From: Gorsachius magnificus
Taxonomy: Eukaryota > Chordata > Aves > Pelecaniformes > Ardeidae
DNA: 64,000 bases
Direction of reading: 5' to 3'
NCBI GenBank assembly: GCA_034008185.1
Contig: CM067081.1
Coordinates: 18,103,821 to 18,167,820 of the forward strand
Under the pieces are notes generated by a model. It ran no database searches. It saw only the letters and a program-made list of their open reading frames with translations, and was not told the DNA's origin. The position numbers and the translations under genes were made by a program. Position 1 is the first letter of the stretch. Every line of letters begins with the position of its first letter. Shown one piece after another: positions 55,070-63,556 of this stretch.

Positions 55070-58000
55070 TGCTTCTATTCATGATGGACATCTACAATTC
55101 TAACTAATCTCCTCTGATGTCCCAGCCAGAAGTACACAACTATATCAATTTAACAGGTTGCCAGATACATAAACAAATAGGATCAGCTTTTCAGACCCCT
55201 GTTTAGCAGACACTGTATTAGATGTCAAGCATTAATTCTAAAGGAAAAGTTGTTGTCCTTTCTTCCTAAGGACAAATGAGATATCCACTCTAGAAAAGAA
55301 TACAGACACTTAGCCTTGGTGATTGACCTTAGCAAAAAGCACAGCACATGATTTATTCCCTAGAGGTGTGATTAGAAGCAAATTTCTCTTCAGATGTCTC
55401 CAGTTTAGGAAAGAAACAGATTAATTTCTTATTCCTCAGATAAGGCAACAGTGCTTGCATCATACTTAAAAGAGTCCATGTATCACATATACTAACATTA
55501 TATCATGTATACTAACAGCAAGAGCCATTTCCTGGAGACTGTATGCACAGTACAGGGAGCAAGAAGAGTGTGAAATAAAAAAATGCATTTGAGTAAAAAA
55601 AAACCCCACAAATATGACTATTTACTTCTCTATATTTTTATATGTTTAGTTTCCATGTTATGGCCTTGGACTCTGAAATACCATCAATTTCCATAACAGT
55701 AGTATCAAGAAATGTGCTTCTAAACACAAGCTCCCAGGTTCCGAAACGAGTATGAAGACTTTAGTTTTGATTCAAAGCATTCCTGGTCAGAGAGGAAATA
55801 CACTAAGTAGATGCTTAAATCCTGTCCCTACACCATGTCACAACCAGATGCTATTCCCTTCTGATTTTCAGTTAAGTTGTACTGGATTGGCTGGGATAGA
55901 GTTAATTTTCTTCACAGTAGCTTGTATGCTGTTATGTTTAGGATCTGTGATGAAAACAGTGTTGAGAACACAGGGATGTTTTCATTATTGTTGAACAGTG
56001 CTTACACAGCACCCAAGTCCTTTCTGGTGCTCTTGCTTCCTTGCCAGCAGGTCAGCCAGGGTACATAAGTTGGGAGGGAACACAGCTGGGACAGCTGACC
56101 CCAATTAACCAAAGGGATATTCCATACCATTTGACATCATGCTCAGCACTAAAAGTGGGGGTGGGGAGTTGGGGGGGGGGGTTTACTGGGGATGCCATTG
56201 CTCAGGGACTGGCTGGGAATCAGTCAGCTGGTAGTGAGCAATTGTTTGGGTTATTTTTGCATCACATATTTTTCTTTGCTTTGTTTTCCTTTTTTTTTTT
56301 TTTTTTTTTTTACCCTTCTAATACTCTCCCATTCACAATGAGGGGGAGCGAGCAAGTGGCTGTGTGGTACTTAGCTGCCTACCAGGATTAAATCACAATG
56401 TAAAGTAGAGCTCAAAGTTTCTGAAGGACAAATAAACTTACCTTGTCCAGGTTCATACTGATTTACAGTCAGTTGATCAGGTTTATGTTTGATATATCCC
56501 TGCTTCAAGCACTTCTCCAAGAATAGGTTGCAAATTTCAGGAAGGCCTAGTTACAGAAACAAAACTGTAAGCAAAACAGGATAGCTCTTTATGTTACTAT
56601 ATTTATTGTAAAAAGAAAGGATACAACCTGGACAAAATACATAGAAATAGCTTCATAGATACGTAAGTCCACCTTTAATAATGATCACTCTGCATTTGCT
56701 GTAACACAGAATTGGGGGCGTGATCCACTAGTCCAATATATTTATAACATCTCACAATTAGAAAGGCCATTCCTCCAAAGCCTCTGCATTCAGAAGTGGA
56801 TCAGGTCCACTCCTTACAAACGCAAACTGCACTATCTGCACATAAATAAAAGCATGTCAAATAAGAGGCAAAGTTTCCACCAGACAGTAAAAAAGTTGCA
56901 GTCAAGAAGCATAATTATTATGCAGAAAGTCAGAAGTTATGCAGAGACCTCTCTAAAAAATTTACTCCCTAAAAATCTGTTACTGAATTAGATTAAATAT
57001 CATCAAAAAACCTGCTGAAGTTAAACTGGTTTTTAAACAGGAATGAAAGTTACACTCTTTCAATGAATCTTTGGTTTGCTATTTTACCTGAGGACTTCAT
57101 TGTAAAATTCCGGTGGAAGTAACACCCACAAACATGTTAGTAAGAGCCCTTTCATGATTTCTATTTTTTTAACTGTTCTCCCCCAATGCAGTGTTTATGC
57201 TTTTTTCACACATAAAATATTCTAGCTGTAAGACTAGAAAACAGCTCAGATATCAATGCTTTTATGATTATATATCTTCACTGTTAAAACCACAATGTAA
57301 CCAGAATCCTCCTGTTGGAAGCTACATCCACCCCAGTACACATGCATCACTTTAAACAGCTTCAAGTACTATAGGAATTTAACTCCCCTATTTTACTATT
57401 TTTAAATCTAACGGTACAAGATGACTCACTGGCTTTGCTCTGACTCACAGCTCTCAACTCCAAATAAGAGTTATTCAAACCTTTTCAAAATTGCTTTCAC
57501 TCCAAAGGAAGTTTTATTTTGGTGTGCATCCAGCAAGCTTCAAGCCACTCAAGATAAATATACACAGCAATATATGTCACAATCCCCAAACAAATGAATA
57601 TGTAATTTGTAAGACATAACTTTTTTATGAAAAAAAAGCTAAAAAAATGACAATTACAATCCCCAAAGCCTTATCTGACTGGACCTCAAAGGGCAGCAAT
57701 CCCTGGCTGCAAGTGATTGGAAAAAAGCTTAAAAGGCCAAAAATTTTAAAGTCATTTAGAACTTTTTCACAGTAATTTGGAATGGATGCCACTCAAAAAG
57801 CACTGTTCAGTGTGTGCTTAAGATACAGTGAAGTGTCTCCATTTATTAGAATCTCACCTCTCCTTTAATTAGAATCTCACATCCATATTTCAGCAAGACT
57901 TAAAGGCTTTATATAATGGTTCAAACATCAGTGAGGAGCAAGTATGACTTAATAGGGAAGTTCTCACCTCCAGGTAAAGGTTTGTCTTCGTTAACATTGT

Positions 58001-60348
58001 TATCATCGTAGCAAAACTCGTATCCAAAATGTTTTACTCTTCTATGCTTTAAAGTCTTCTGGGCTGTAAAAACCACACGAGTTTAAAGTAAGATTAGACG
58101 ACATAAAACAGTACAGACAACTTGCTATGCTTTCCTATTCCACATGACCTGTTAAATCTAAACATTCTGTAATTAACAGTTGAAATAATGTGCGTGACCC
58201 TTGTTCTTCATGGCACGCACTTATACTGCCTTATTACCTCTTGTATTTGCATCAAGCATCACATTCACTACTATTTGAAGTCAAACTCATGGTGGTTATC
58301 CACATGCAAGAAGTAGAGAGTACCAATTTTCTTGAGCCATGTTTAATGAATCTTTATTCTTGCCCTGACCTCTGAACTTGCACTTGATTAATACCCTATG
58401 GATACAGCAGGATCCTTCACTTTCACAATTGCCAAGTTACATATTAGCTAAGGTCAATATAACCCTTTGTGTTGTTCCAAGGAACAAAATTTACACAGAA
58501 ACCTTGATGAGAATTCCAAGAATTATTAAAAGATTTAACTCCACAGAGCTCAAGTGAAAGCACAAAAGCATCTAGAACGTGTGTCTCACTGACTTCTTTG
58601 TGATTTAAGAGAAGACAAAGCTCTTCAGCGGGACATCAGATTACAAGGGTAACCATCACAGAACAGTCTTGTGCTTGGCATTAAGACACCTAAAAAAGAT
58701 TTTAGTTGTTTCTGGATGCAGGAATATTATTCAAGTAAATCCATACCAGAATATCAATTCAGGCCACCTGCCCCCAGGAGTTTATCACTTGCAATACAAG
58801 ACTCAATTTCTAAAATACCAAGAACAAATACACAATGATTTCAAACAATACATTTACCAAGATGTAGACTTCTTGTAAACTGAAACTGCAGCAAAAAACA
58901 GCATAAAACTATGGGAGGTCTGGATTTCTACAGTTTTGCCCACCATTTTGAGTATCTTCATCTCCTATCCAGTCAATACTTTCCAACATCTTCCTTTCTT
59001 CCTCTGGAGAAATAATCTTTTCAATGACCATTAGGCCTGGAGGCAAGCTTGTAGGAACAGCATTCTGCCAGAAAACTAGGGTGTGTGGAAAAAAAGAATA
59101 TTGTCACTGTTTAGACAAACAAAACCATGTGTTGCCTAAAGGGATATTTACTATGTATGAGAATATAGTATAGCTGTAGAAATATTTACTTTAAGGAAAC
59201 AATGGAGCCCTCACTGGAGTCTTCCTTGGTGAGTGAATGATCTCTTTTTGGCATGACAAAACAGGATAAGGCCAAGTTTTGCATCATGCAAAGCACTTTC
59301 TAAAAATTTTACTGCACAAGACCAACAAGACTCCACACTATTGAAACACAAAACCACTTGTGATTTTTCTACCAAAATAACGTTAAAAAGAATTTCCCAA
59401 TCACTTCAGAATTCTAACTGCATTTCATTTTCATTTTCTAGGACTTTGGTGATTTACCAAATCACCAGATTACTCTGTCCAGCAACAAATACAGAGGAGC
59501 ACAATGCAATACCTAGGTGAACAGAAGACGTTGTCGATAGGGACATTCAGTTTGCTATCCTAATAGTTTAAAAAAGCTATTCACTGGCAGAATGCACAGA
59601 CCAACACCAGGAACCCTTTTCACTAGATACTATAAAAGCCCATAGAAAGAGTAACAGTTCTTGTACTACATAGCTTACAGTCACCCATAAAAAATGCCTG
59701 GAGAAAAGGGGGGGGAAAAAAGCCAGAAATCTTATTGTGCCTATTTTTGTTCTTGGACTTGAGATAGAGATGGCAAGACTAAGGTCACACAAGAAATCCA
59801 ATTAACTGGGTCCCAGTTTAACTCCTTAATCACAAAACCTCCATGTGCAGTACTGAACGGTCTGGAAACTACCTAAATCCTTTTTCCTTTTGCCTCCAAG
59901 TAAAGGAGTTCTAATTAGAGTATCCTATCATGAAATACAAGGAGCAAAGATTATTTTATGTCCTGAATATTAAGATTCTGGCATTCATTCTCTGTGTCTA
60001 CTTACAAAGACTAGTGTGCTTTTAGCTATATTTACAAACTAGGAAGTAAAAGCAAGAGGAAACAGTATGCAGGAAGTTGGATAAACAGGAAAGCAGAAAA
60101 ATTATACCTTTTTCCACAAAATTAATATATAGAACGATGTTTTGGCCAAAGTCTTCCAGTGTTACTTCTTTTCCATTAAGGGCATCAAAGGCTTTCTTGG
60201 CTGCTTCTGTTGTCTCATATTTCACAAATGAATATGGTTTATTTGGTGGCATTAAGAGTGTTTCCACCAACCCATATTCTTCTACTATCCTGAGCAGTTG
60301 GTGTCTACTCATCCCATTACCGAGACCAGCATTGGCAATAACCAGGCT
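15667..60348 (-). CDS. ALKBH8: ALKBH8, tRNA wobble-uridine methyltransferase/hydroxylase (10 coding exons, 5' end outside window)
   Basis: Spliced minus-strand gene. Exons 5' to 3': 60348-60108, 59075-58944, 58063-57968, 56546-56442, 53673-53603, 32768-32662, 27552-27398, 26596-26331, 17375-17226, 16236-15667. Together they give 1,893 nt, or 630 codons plus stop, with all introns GT-AG and phases consistent. The family enzyme acts with TRMT112: the methyltransferase domain makes mcm5U at wobble U34 of certain tRNAs, and the AlkB domain hydroxylates it in tRNA-Gly(UCC). Numbering residues from the first one in the window, I see an RRM (about 1-80), Fe ligands H196, D198 and H250, 2-oxoglutarate arginines R287 and R293, zinc ligands H200, C300, C302 and C308, and a SAM motif I at 372-384. 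All catalytic residues known from the human protein are kept. Human ALKBH8 has 664 residues, so roughly 43 N-terminal residues are missing here and should lie past 64000. Confidence 0.97.
16237..17225 (-). other. ALKBH8 last intron
   Basis: 989 bases, GT-AG. No repeat or RNA gene recognised. Short A-run at 16849-16858. Confidence 0.85.
17226..17375 (-). CDS. ALKBH8: ALKBH8 coding exon, methyltransferase core
   Basis: Exactly 50 codons (residues 392-441), phase 0 at both ends. The acceptor is ctcttatag then GTTGGC, and the donor is ACAGCG then gtaagc. Contains the motif II acidic loop [12 protein letters not shown], then QAFVCDAL and the conserved [16 protein letters not shown] block typical of the Trm9/ALKBH8 methyltransferases. 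The open reading frame continues past the donor into intron, but that extension has no family match. Confidence 0.96.
17376..26330 (-). other. ALKBH8 intron, 9.0 kb
   Basis: GT-AG intron between the SAM-motif exon and the methyltransferase core exon. It holds the truncated LTR at 17675-18006; the rest is unique AT-rich sequence with A-runs (for example 22656-22668 and an A/C-rich stretch to about 22730). No nested gene recognised. Confidence 0.8.
17675..18006 (+). mobile_element. ERV solo LTR, 5'-truncated (ERVL-like, avian)
   Basis: The right end reads gccggctggggtcaaaccac followed by gaca, the same terminal motif as the LTRs at 30.1 and 52.3 kb, and ends in ACA. Contains a TATAAA at 17689-17694, an ATTAAA poly(A)-like hexamer at 17874-17879, and the shared ctgtctttatctcaaccca and attctctcccccat blocks. 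The 5' U3 part is missing. It lies in an ALKBH8 intron, antisense to the gene. No coding internal region is present. Confidence 0.8.
26331..26596 (-). CDS. ALKBH8: ALKBH8 coding exon, AlkB to methyltransferase boundary and SAM motif I
   Basis: Encodes residues 304-391. The acceptor is gcatctag then TTTACCCC, and the donor is TACATG then gtgagt. Begins YPSVCDSQ, whose cysteine (C308) is the last zinc ligand, followed by a variable hinge. The methyltransferase start [20 protein letters not shown] and the SAM-binding motif [13 protein letters not shown] come next. The junction with the upstream exon makes codon 303 Ile (A + TT), where the human protein has Ser. Confidence 0.96.
26597..27397 (-). 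other. ALKBH8 intron, 801 bases
   Basis: GT-AG intron that splits codon 303. Nothing recognised inside. Confidence 0.85.
27398..27552 (-). CDS. ALKBH8: ALKBH8 coding exon, end of AlkB domain with zinc cysteines
   Basis: Encodes residues 252-302 plus one base of codon 303. The acceptor follows a long T run (ttttttag then GATTACACC), and the donor is TTGCA then gtaagtg, close to the consensus. Contains DVGDLTL and [10 protein letters not shown], whose arginines (R287, R293) match the human 2-oxoglutarate/substrate arginines R328 and R334. It ends PCNC, giving two of the three zinc cysteines. One residue is inserted relative to human in the [10 protein letters not shown] segment. Confidence 0.96.
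30127..30612 (+). mobile_element. ERV solo LTR (ERVL-like, avian), antisense in ALKBH8 intron
   Basis: A near-complete LTR of about 486 bases, starting TGTCCTGGTTTCAGCTGGGA and ending AAACCACA. The flanking 5-base sequences are ACTAC and ACTAG, compatible with a decayed 5-base target-site duplication, the size typical of ERVL elements. It includes tgacatcatgctcagtatat leading into a TATA box, an (ATT)n-like stretch at 30440-30470, and an ATTAAA hexamer at 30488-30493. No internal viral genes flank it, so it is a solo LTR. Confidence 0.88.
30384..30390 (+). promoter_or_regulatory. LTR TATA box
   Basis: TATATAA lies about 255 bases into the LTR, ahead of the ATTAAA hexamer. This is the layout of a U3 promoter followed by R. 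If active, it would drive transcription antisense to ALKBH8. This is sequence-only evidence. Confidence 0.45.
30613..31060. repeat. GC-rich block with duplicated motif next to the LTR
   Basis: An unusually GC-rich stretch for this AT-rich intron. It begins directly after the LTR and ends near cagcaatgtcactgacatgg. The motif ggcctcagccc occurs twice, each time shortly after a gtcccaac element (near 30917-30935 and 30968-30987), which suggests a degenerate tandem structure. Chance frames run through it, but none has a recognisable product. It could be part of an unclassified repeat, residual ERV-related DNA or a CpG-rich regulatory element. Confidence 0.45.
31810..32247 (+). mobile_element. CR1 LINE 3' fragment
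   Basis: A plus-strand CR1 3' part. The frame 31827-32171 encodes the end of ORF2 ([17 protein letters not shown], then RLDIRKNFF and a terminal VDKLLRDMV). It is followed by the 3' UTR ggacttgatgatcttaaagg and terminal attctatgattct units. It is strongly 5'-truncated and antisense to ALKBH8. It resembles the copies at 2.3 and 48 kb but differs at more positions than those in the 48/52 kb pair do from each other. Confidence 0.9.
32662..32768 (-). CDS. ALKBH8: ALKBH8 coding exon, AlkB core with distal iron histidine
   Basis: Encodes residues 216-250 plus two bases of codon 251. The acceptor is ctttttag then ATTGTG, and the donor is CACATGG then gtatgt. Starts [10 protein letters not shown] and ends [10 protein letters not shown], with H250 matching the third Fe(II) ligand (human H292). 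The strand contributing ML-PR-S-L-V-M is conserved. One cysteine (C of LPRCSVLVM) replaces the human arginine. Confidence 0.96.
38110..38460. repeat. GC-rich, CACCCC-rich block of unknown origin
   Basis: Inside the 20.8 kb intron, about 350 bases rise sharply in GC and repeatedly carry CACCCC or CACACCC elements (near 38168, 38202, 38241, 38276, 38302 and 38317) at irregular spacing. It looks like a degenerate minisatellite or an unclassified repeat. Several overlapping chance frames exist on both strands without recognisable domains. Confidence 0.35.
41089..41131. repeat. Imperfect (AAAAACC)n simple repeat
   Basis: About 40 bases of A-runs punctuated by CC (aaaaaccaaaaaacc type) in the large ALKBH8 intron. 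Confidence 0.75.
47457..48764 (+). mobile_element. Younger CR1 LINE nested in the older copy, with internal deletion of the RT core
   Basis: Begins mid-ORF2 near the [10 protein letters not shown] motif and ends with the 3' terminus aattctacaattct. It keeps [19 protein letters not shown] and [10 protein letters not shown]. It then jumps at 47860 from the NWLD-QAQR region to [15 protein letters not shown]. Compared with the copy at 2351-3955, about 110 bases are missing there (the SGVPQGS region), with GAG microhomology at the join. There is a TGA at 47823-47825, and a lesion-rich stretch at 48290-48335 alters the frame. Confidence 0.9.
49389..49525 (-). mobile_element. Short reverse-oriented CR1 3' fragment nested in the older CR1
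   Basis: A minus-strand CR1 3' end (catagaatcatagaatgttt, then gggttggaagggacc) running to about 49520. It is flanked by TTGGAAA at 49382-49388 and TTGGAAA at 49526-49532, a plausible target-site duplication. After its removal the host CR1 reads on into its own 3' end. It belongs to a different CR1 subfamily from the 47457 copy (the AGGGACC type of 3' UTR). Confidence 0.82.
51884..53234 (-). mobile_element. Young CR1 LINE, split by an LTR
   Basis: Two CR1 pieces, 51884-52271 and 52833-53234, flank the LTR at 52272-52832. Joined, they give about 790 bases of ORF2 3' end plus 3' UTR. They match 47983-48764 almost base for base in inverted orientation, including the same odd stretch at the [16 protein letters not shown] frame (48290-48335). 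The 3' end is at 51884 (atcatagaaccatagaattg on the plus strand), and the 5' truncation is at about 53234. Confidence 0.92.
52272..52832 (-). mobile_element. Solo ERV LTR (ERVL-like) inserted in a CR1, with intact 5-base duplication
   Basis: 561 bases with TGT...ACA ends. On the minus strand it starts TGTCCTGGTTTCGGCTGGGA and ends GTTAAACTACGACA. It is flanked by TTCCC at 52267-52271 and TTCCC at 52833-52837, a perfect 5-base target-site duplication. Features include a 14-base C run (52568-52581), an (ATA/ATG)n-like stretch at 52418-52440, and no clear TATA box. It has no internal viral genes, so it is a product of LTR-LTR recombination. It is in the same orientation as ALKBH8. Confidence 0.92.
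53603..53673 (-). CDS. ALKBH8: ALKBH8 coding exon, HxD iron-binding motif
   Basis: A short 71-base exon encoding residues 193-215 plus part of codon 192. The acceptor is cttatgcag then GAATTCC, and the donor is GCTGAG then gtaaac. It carries [16 protein letters not shown]196 and D198 are the first two Fe(II) ligands (human H238 and D240), and H200 corresponds to the human zinc ligand H242. The exon ends in phase 0, directly before the 20.8 kb intron. Confidence 0.96.
55029..55063. repeat. Poly(T) tract of about 35 bases
   Basis: An almost uninterrupted T homopolymer after ttgttgtt. It could be a simple repeat or the tail of a minus-strand retroposed sequence, but I see no retrogene body upstream on the matching side. 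Confidence 0.9.
55878..56397 (+). mobile_element. Diverged solo ERV LTR (ERVL-like)
   Basis: Starts TGTACTGGATTGGCTGGGAT and ends in the block tgcctaccaggattaaatca followed by ca. The block order matches the LTRs at 30.1 and 52.3 kb (gttaattttcttcacagtag, ccataccatttgacatcatg, ctcccattcacaatg). It is more decayed: the TATA box is lost (tcagcactaaaagtg), and it has gained a G run near 56175 and a T run of about 22 bases near 56290-56311. A target-site duplication is not clear. It is antisense to ALKBH8 and ends 45 bases from a coding exon. Confidence 0.85.
56442..56546 (-). CDS. ALKBH8: ALKBH8 coding exon, AlkB domain before the iron site
   Basis: Encodes residues 158-191 plus split codons. 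The acceptor is gtaactag then GCCTTCC, and the donor is ACAAG then gtaagt. Contains the AlkB-family signature [14 protein letters not shown], which comes directly before the HxD iron motif of the next exon. An LTR sits just 45 bases downstream of this exon in the following intron (55878-56397). Confidence 0.96.
56547..57967 (-). other. ALKBH8 intron, 1.4 kb
   Basis: AT-rich GT-AG intron. Nothing recognised. Confidence 0.85.
57968..58063 (-). CDS. ALKBH8: ALKBH8 coding exon, AlkB domain nucleotide-recognition part
   Basis: Encodes residues 126-156 plus split codons. The acceptor is tttttacag then CCCAG, and the donor is CTGGAG then gtgaga. The core [13 protein letters not shown] is essentially identical to human ALKBH8 and identifies the exon beyond doubt. 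It is followed by an acidic, Asn-rich stretch ([12 protein letters not shown]) and the start of the GGLP motif completed by the next exon. Confidence 0.96.
58064..58943 (-). other. ALKBH8 intron, 880 bases
   Basis: GT-AG intron. The short plus-strand frames inside have no recognisable product. Confidence 0.85.
58944..59075 (-). CDS. ALKBH8: ALKBH8 coding exon, RRM to AlkB linker
   Basis: Encodes residues 82-124, with split codons at both ends. The acceptor is caccctag then TTTTCTGG, and the donor is AAATG then gtgggc. The acceptor choice is fixed by phase: it joins GTT (V) to give V-F-W ahead of [14 protein letters not shown], matching the human V-Q-W...LPPGLMVVEEIIS with equal spacing. A later in-exon AG (ctggcag) would break the frame. 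The segment starts the dioxygenase fold. The Asp/Glu-rich end (WIGDEDTQN) is divergent, as in other ALKBH8 proteins. Confidence 0.95.
59076..60107 (-). other. ALKBH8 intron, 1.0 kb
   Basis: GT-AG intron after the RRM exon. Nothing recognised beyond a short G-run near 59709. Confidence 0.85.
60108..60348 (-). CDS. ALKBH8: ALKBH8 coding exon, RRM domain
   Basis: Encodes window residues 1-80 plus one base of codon 81. This is the RNA-recognition motif that helps dock tRNA. The acceptor reads tttatttag before AGCCTG, and the donor reads AAAG then gtataa. Strong family landmarks are the stretches [10 protein letters not shown] and NFVEK, and [11 protein letters not shown] near the start. The exon opens in phase 0, so an upstream coding exon must exist. 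It is one residue longer than the human RRM near LNGKEV. A second acceptor AG two bases downstream would break the reading frame and is not favoured. Confidence 0.96.
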
Positions 60349-62235
60349 CTAAATAAAGAAGAATTTAAAAAAAGAAAATTGAGAATTAGTGATTACTGTT
60401 GGTTCATTTAAAAGTAACACTCTACCAAGAGAGCAGATCTATAAAGAAAAAATAAGTAAGTTCATGAGTACTCTTTTATGTATTCCACACAAAATATTTA
60501 CATTTCAATGAGGCTTAAGGCAACCTGTGTTTGCCCAGCACATTCTGGCAGAAAAACTTGCAACCTCTACCAGAGACACCTCCTCAATTAATGTGTGTCG
60601 TTACTATTACAAGCACACTTAAGCTTGGAACCAGCATGTGTGCATCAAGTGTATTGCAGGCAAAGAGTGACACTGGCACACATGATTTTGTTTCTAAAAT
60701 GGAATTTTCCAGACACCTGCTACCACTAACAAACAAAAAAACCTTTGAAGACCATGATTCTTTTTAAGAAAGGTTTTCTCATCTTTGCCAAGGAGCCTCT
60801 CCAAGCATAGAGAAATTGATATTCCCAGTCCCACCTCCTGTCCCCCATACATCAGGTTCATCAAAAAACCAAAGCAGTAGCCTCTAGAAACAGAGCGTCT
60901 AGTTCTGCTCCAGCACTCTTATCTAAAAATTCCCCCGTTTCATGTCCAAAATTATCAAGGAGTATGCAATTTATGAGAACTGTTGCTGGTTTGCCAAGTA
61001 GTAGAAGAAACAACAAAACAGAACTTTTCAAAAGGACTATTATTCAAGAAATAGCCTTTAAAAATACACAGGCCTTTTCAAAATAAATTAACAAATTCTT
61101 CTGACATCTAAATAGCTGTATGCCATAACTGGATGTTCAATCTAATCATGGTGGTTGAAAGAAGTTTAAGTCCCTTTTTAAGGCCAAATAAGGATGCTCT
61201 TGAACTTTTGATTGAGCTCCAGTGACTCCAAACAGCTAGCAACAATTCATGCAGATTGACTCCATGCAATACCTTTCCAGAAAGCTTTCAGACAATCTTT
61301 TCCTTAAAGTCTATAATAAAGTTCTATGACCTTTTCCAAAGGCAGCTGGTAAAGTGTTCAATTGTTTCAAATGACAGCATTTCACTTCTCTAAAAGACAG
61401 AAAATTAGGCTTAAAACTGAAGAGAAGCATTATTAAAAAAAATTATATAGTAAGCATGCCTGAGGTACTGCTGTGATTATGCTTATTGCGATGGTTCTGT
61501 TAACACTTGTTCTTACCACTGTATCAGGCTGTCCATTACTGATCACATTTTTCAAAGATGAACACATTATTAGTTATTGTTATTTTCTAGAATGTTATTA
61601 ATGGTGAGGCCCATGTGGGTAGAGGAAACAGAGACTCAAACCAGTGCTGTCACTGGCTATAGGCACTTCATCTGCAAAGACTGTCACTATACAACAGCAG
61701 CATGTACAGCCACTGATCATGTTCCCTTGACTGAGCTATTTCAATACAATCAGACTCTTGCATAAAGCCTGAAAGCATTTTCTGTATTTGTGACACAAGT
61801 TTATCACTAGCGCTATGATTTTGTTTTGTACATCATTTATTCAAGTGTTCTGTCATCTTGCTGGACCCAAGCAAAAATTACTCTTTGGATAGATTAGATG
61901 TATAATTTGGTATCTGAGGCAGCGTTGAGGGAAACAAGTCACAGATTACGGACTCATTTCCAAGCAACACTAGAAAAACACAGTCCCTGCTCCAAAGAGC
62001 TTACAATATACACAAGATTGCTGGGTCATTTTAGCATATGTCCACATGGTGTGAAATCTGAGTGAAGACTAAGACCAATTTCGTTACAAAAAAGTATAAA
62101 GATCTAACTAGTGTTTCCACATTTGAGTGAGAAGAATTGGCAGGATCAAGATGAACAAGGCTAGAGTAAATAATATTGCTCTACAGCATTTCAAGCTATT
62201 AGCATTTCCCCACAAGTGACAGAGAGAAATTATAA
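60349..62235 (-). other. Upstream ALKBH8 intron (part)
   Basis: Since the RRM exon opens in phase 0 and lacks a start codon, this stretch should be intron. No exon matching the lysine-rich N-terminus of the family was found. Confidence 0.7.
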
Positions 62236-63556
62236 ACTCTGTCCCTGGAAAGGTGATGGAACAACTCATTCTGGGTGTCCTCTCCAAGCAAGTAGAGGAA
62301 AAGAAGATCACCAGGAGTACCCAGCACGGATTCACCAAGGGGAAATCATGCCTGACCAATCTGATAGCCTTCTACGATGGCATGACCGGCTGGGTAGACG
62401 AGGGGAGAGCGGTGGATGTTGTCTACCTTGACTTCAGCAAGGCTTTTGACACTGTCTCCCATAACATCCTCATAGGGAAGCTCAAGAAGTATGGGTTGGA
62501 TGAGTGGACAGTGAGGTGGATTGGGAACTGGCTGAATGGCAGGGCTCAGAGGGTTCTGATCGGCGGGGCAGAGTCTAGTTGGAGGCCAGTAGCTAGCGGA
62601 GTTCCCCAGGGCTCAGTACTCAGCCCAGTCTTGTTCAATTTATTCATCAATGACCTGGATGAGGGGACAGTGTACCCTCAGCAAGTTCACTAATGACACA
62701 AAACTGGGAGGAGTGGCTGATACATCAGAAGGCTGCGCTGCAATTCAGCAGGACCTGGACAGGCTGGAGAGTTGCGTGGAGAGGAACATGATGAAATTCA
62801 ACAAGGGCAAGTGCCGAGTGCTGTACCTGGGGAGGTCGAACCCCATGCACCAGTACAGGCTGGAGGCTGACCTGCTGGAAAGCAGCTCTGCCAAGAGGGA
62901 CCTGGGAGTCCTGGTGGATGACAAGCTGACCATGAGGCAGCAGTGTGCCCTTGTTGCCAAGAAGGCCAATGGCATCCTGGGGTGCATTAAGAGGAGTGTG
63001 GCCAGCAGGTCAAGGGAGGTTCTCCTCCCCCTCTACTCTGCCCTGGTGAGACCCCACCTGGAGTACTGTGTCCAGTTCTCGGCTCCCCAGTTCAAGAAAG
63101 ATGAGGAGCTCCTAGAAAGAGTCCAGAGGAGAGCAACTAGGATGATAAAGGGACTGGAGCATCTCCCCTACGAGGAAAGGCTGAGAGAGTTGGGCTTGTT
63201 CAGCCTGAAGAAGAGAAGACCGAGAGGGGACCTCATCAATACAAATATCTTAAGGATGGAAGTCAAGAGGACGGAGCCGGACTCTTTGCAGTGGTGTCCC
63301 AGCAACAGGACAAGGGGCAATGGGTACAAACTGAAACATAAGAGGTTTCAGTTGAATGTGAGGAAAAACTTGTTTACTCTGAGGGTGACGGAGCACTGGA
63401 ACAGGCTGCTCAGGGGGGTTGTGGAGTCTCCTTCTCTGAGATATTCAAAGCCTGCCTGGAGAAGTCCTGTGTAACATGCTCTAGGAGAACCTGCTTTAGC
63501 AGGGCGGTTGGACTAGATGATCTCCTGAGGTCCCTTCCAATCCTTGCGATTCTCTA
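62236..63556 (+). mobile_element. CR1 LINE, 5'-truncated, frameshifted and with a damaged catalytic box
   Basis: A plus-strand CR1 starting inside ORF2 near the PGKVMEQL motif and ending at ggtcccttccaatccttgcg, then attctctaa. The first frame (62253-62693) shows [25 protein letters not shown] and [14 protein letters not shown]. After a frameshift near 62680 the second frame (62650-63474) continues with [12 protein letters not shown] and [17 protein letters not shown]. The usual FADD reads FTND, so the reverse transcriptase would be dead even without the frameshift. It differs in 3' end type from the 48 and 52 kb copies. Antisense to ALKBH8. Confidence 0.93.

Larger units (their letters stand above)
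53674..56441 (-). other. ALKBH8 intron, 2.8 kb
   Basis: GT-AG intron holding the poly(T) tract and the diverged LTR. The rest is unique AT-rich sequence. Confidence 0.85.

Noticed and set aside
61517..61536. Minus-strand ATGGACAGC... followed by a gtaaga donor, resembling a start exon beginning Met-Asp-Ser like human ALKBH8
   Set aside because: Only 20 bases, does not continue into the conserved lysine-rich N-terminus, and 20 nt would not give the phase 0 needed by the next exon. Treated as chance.
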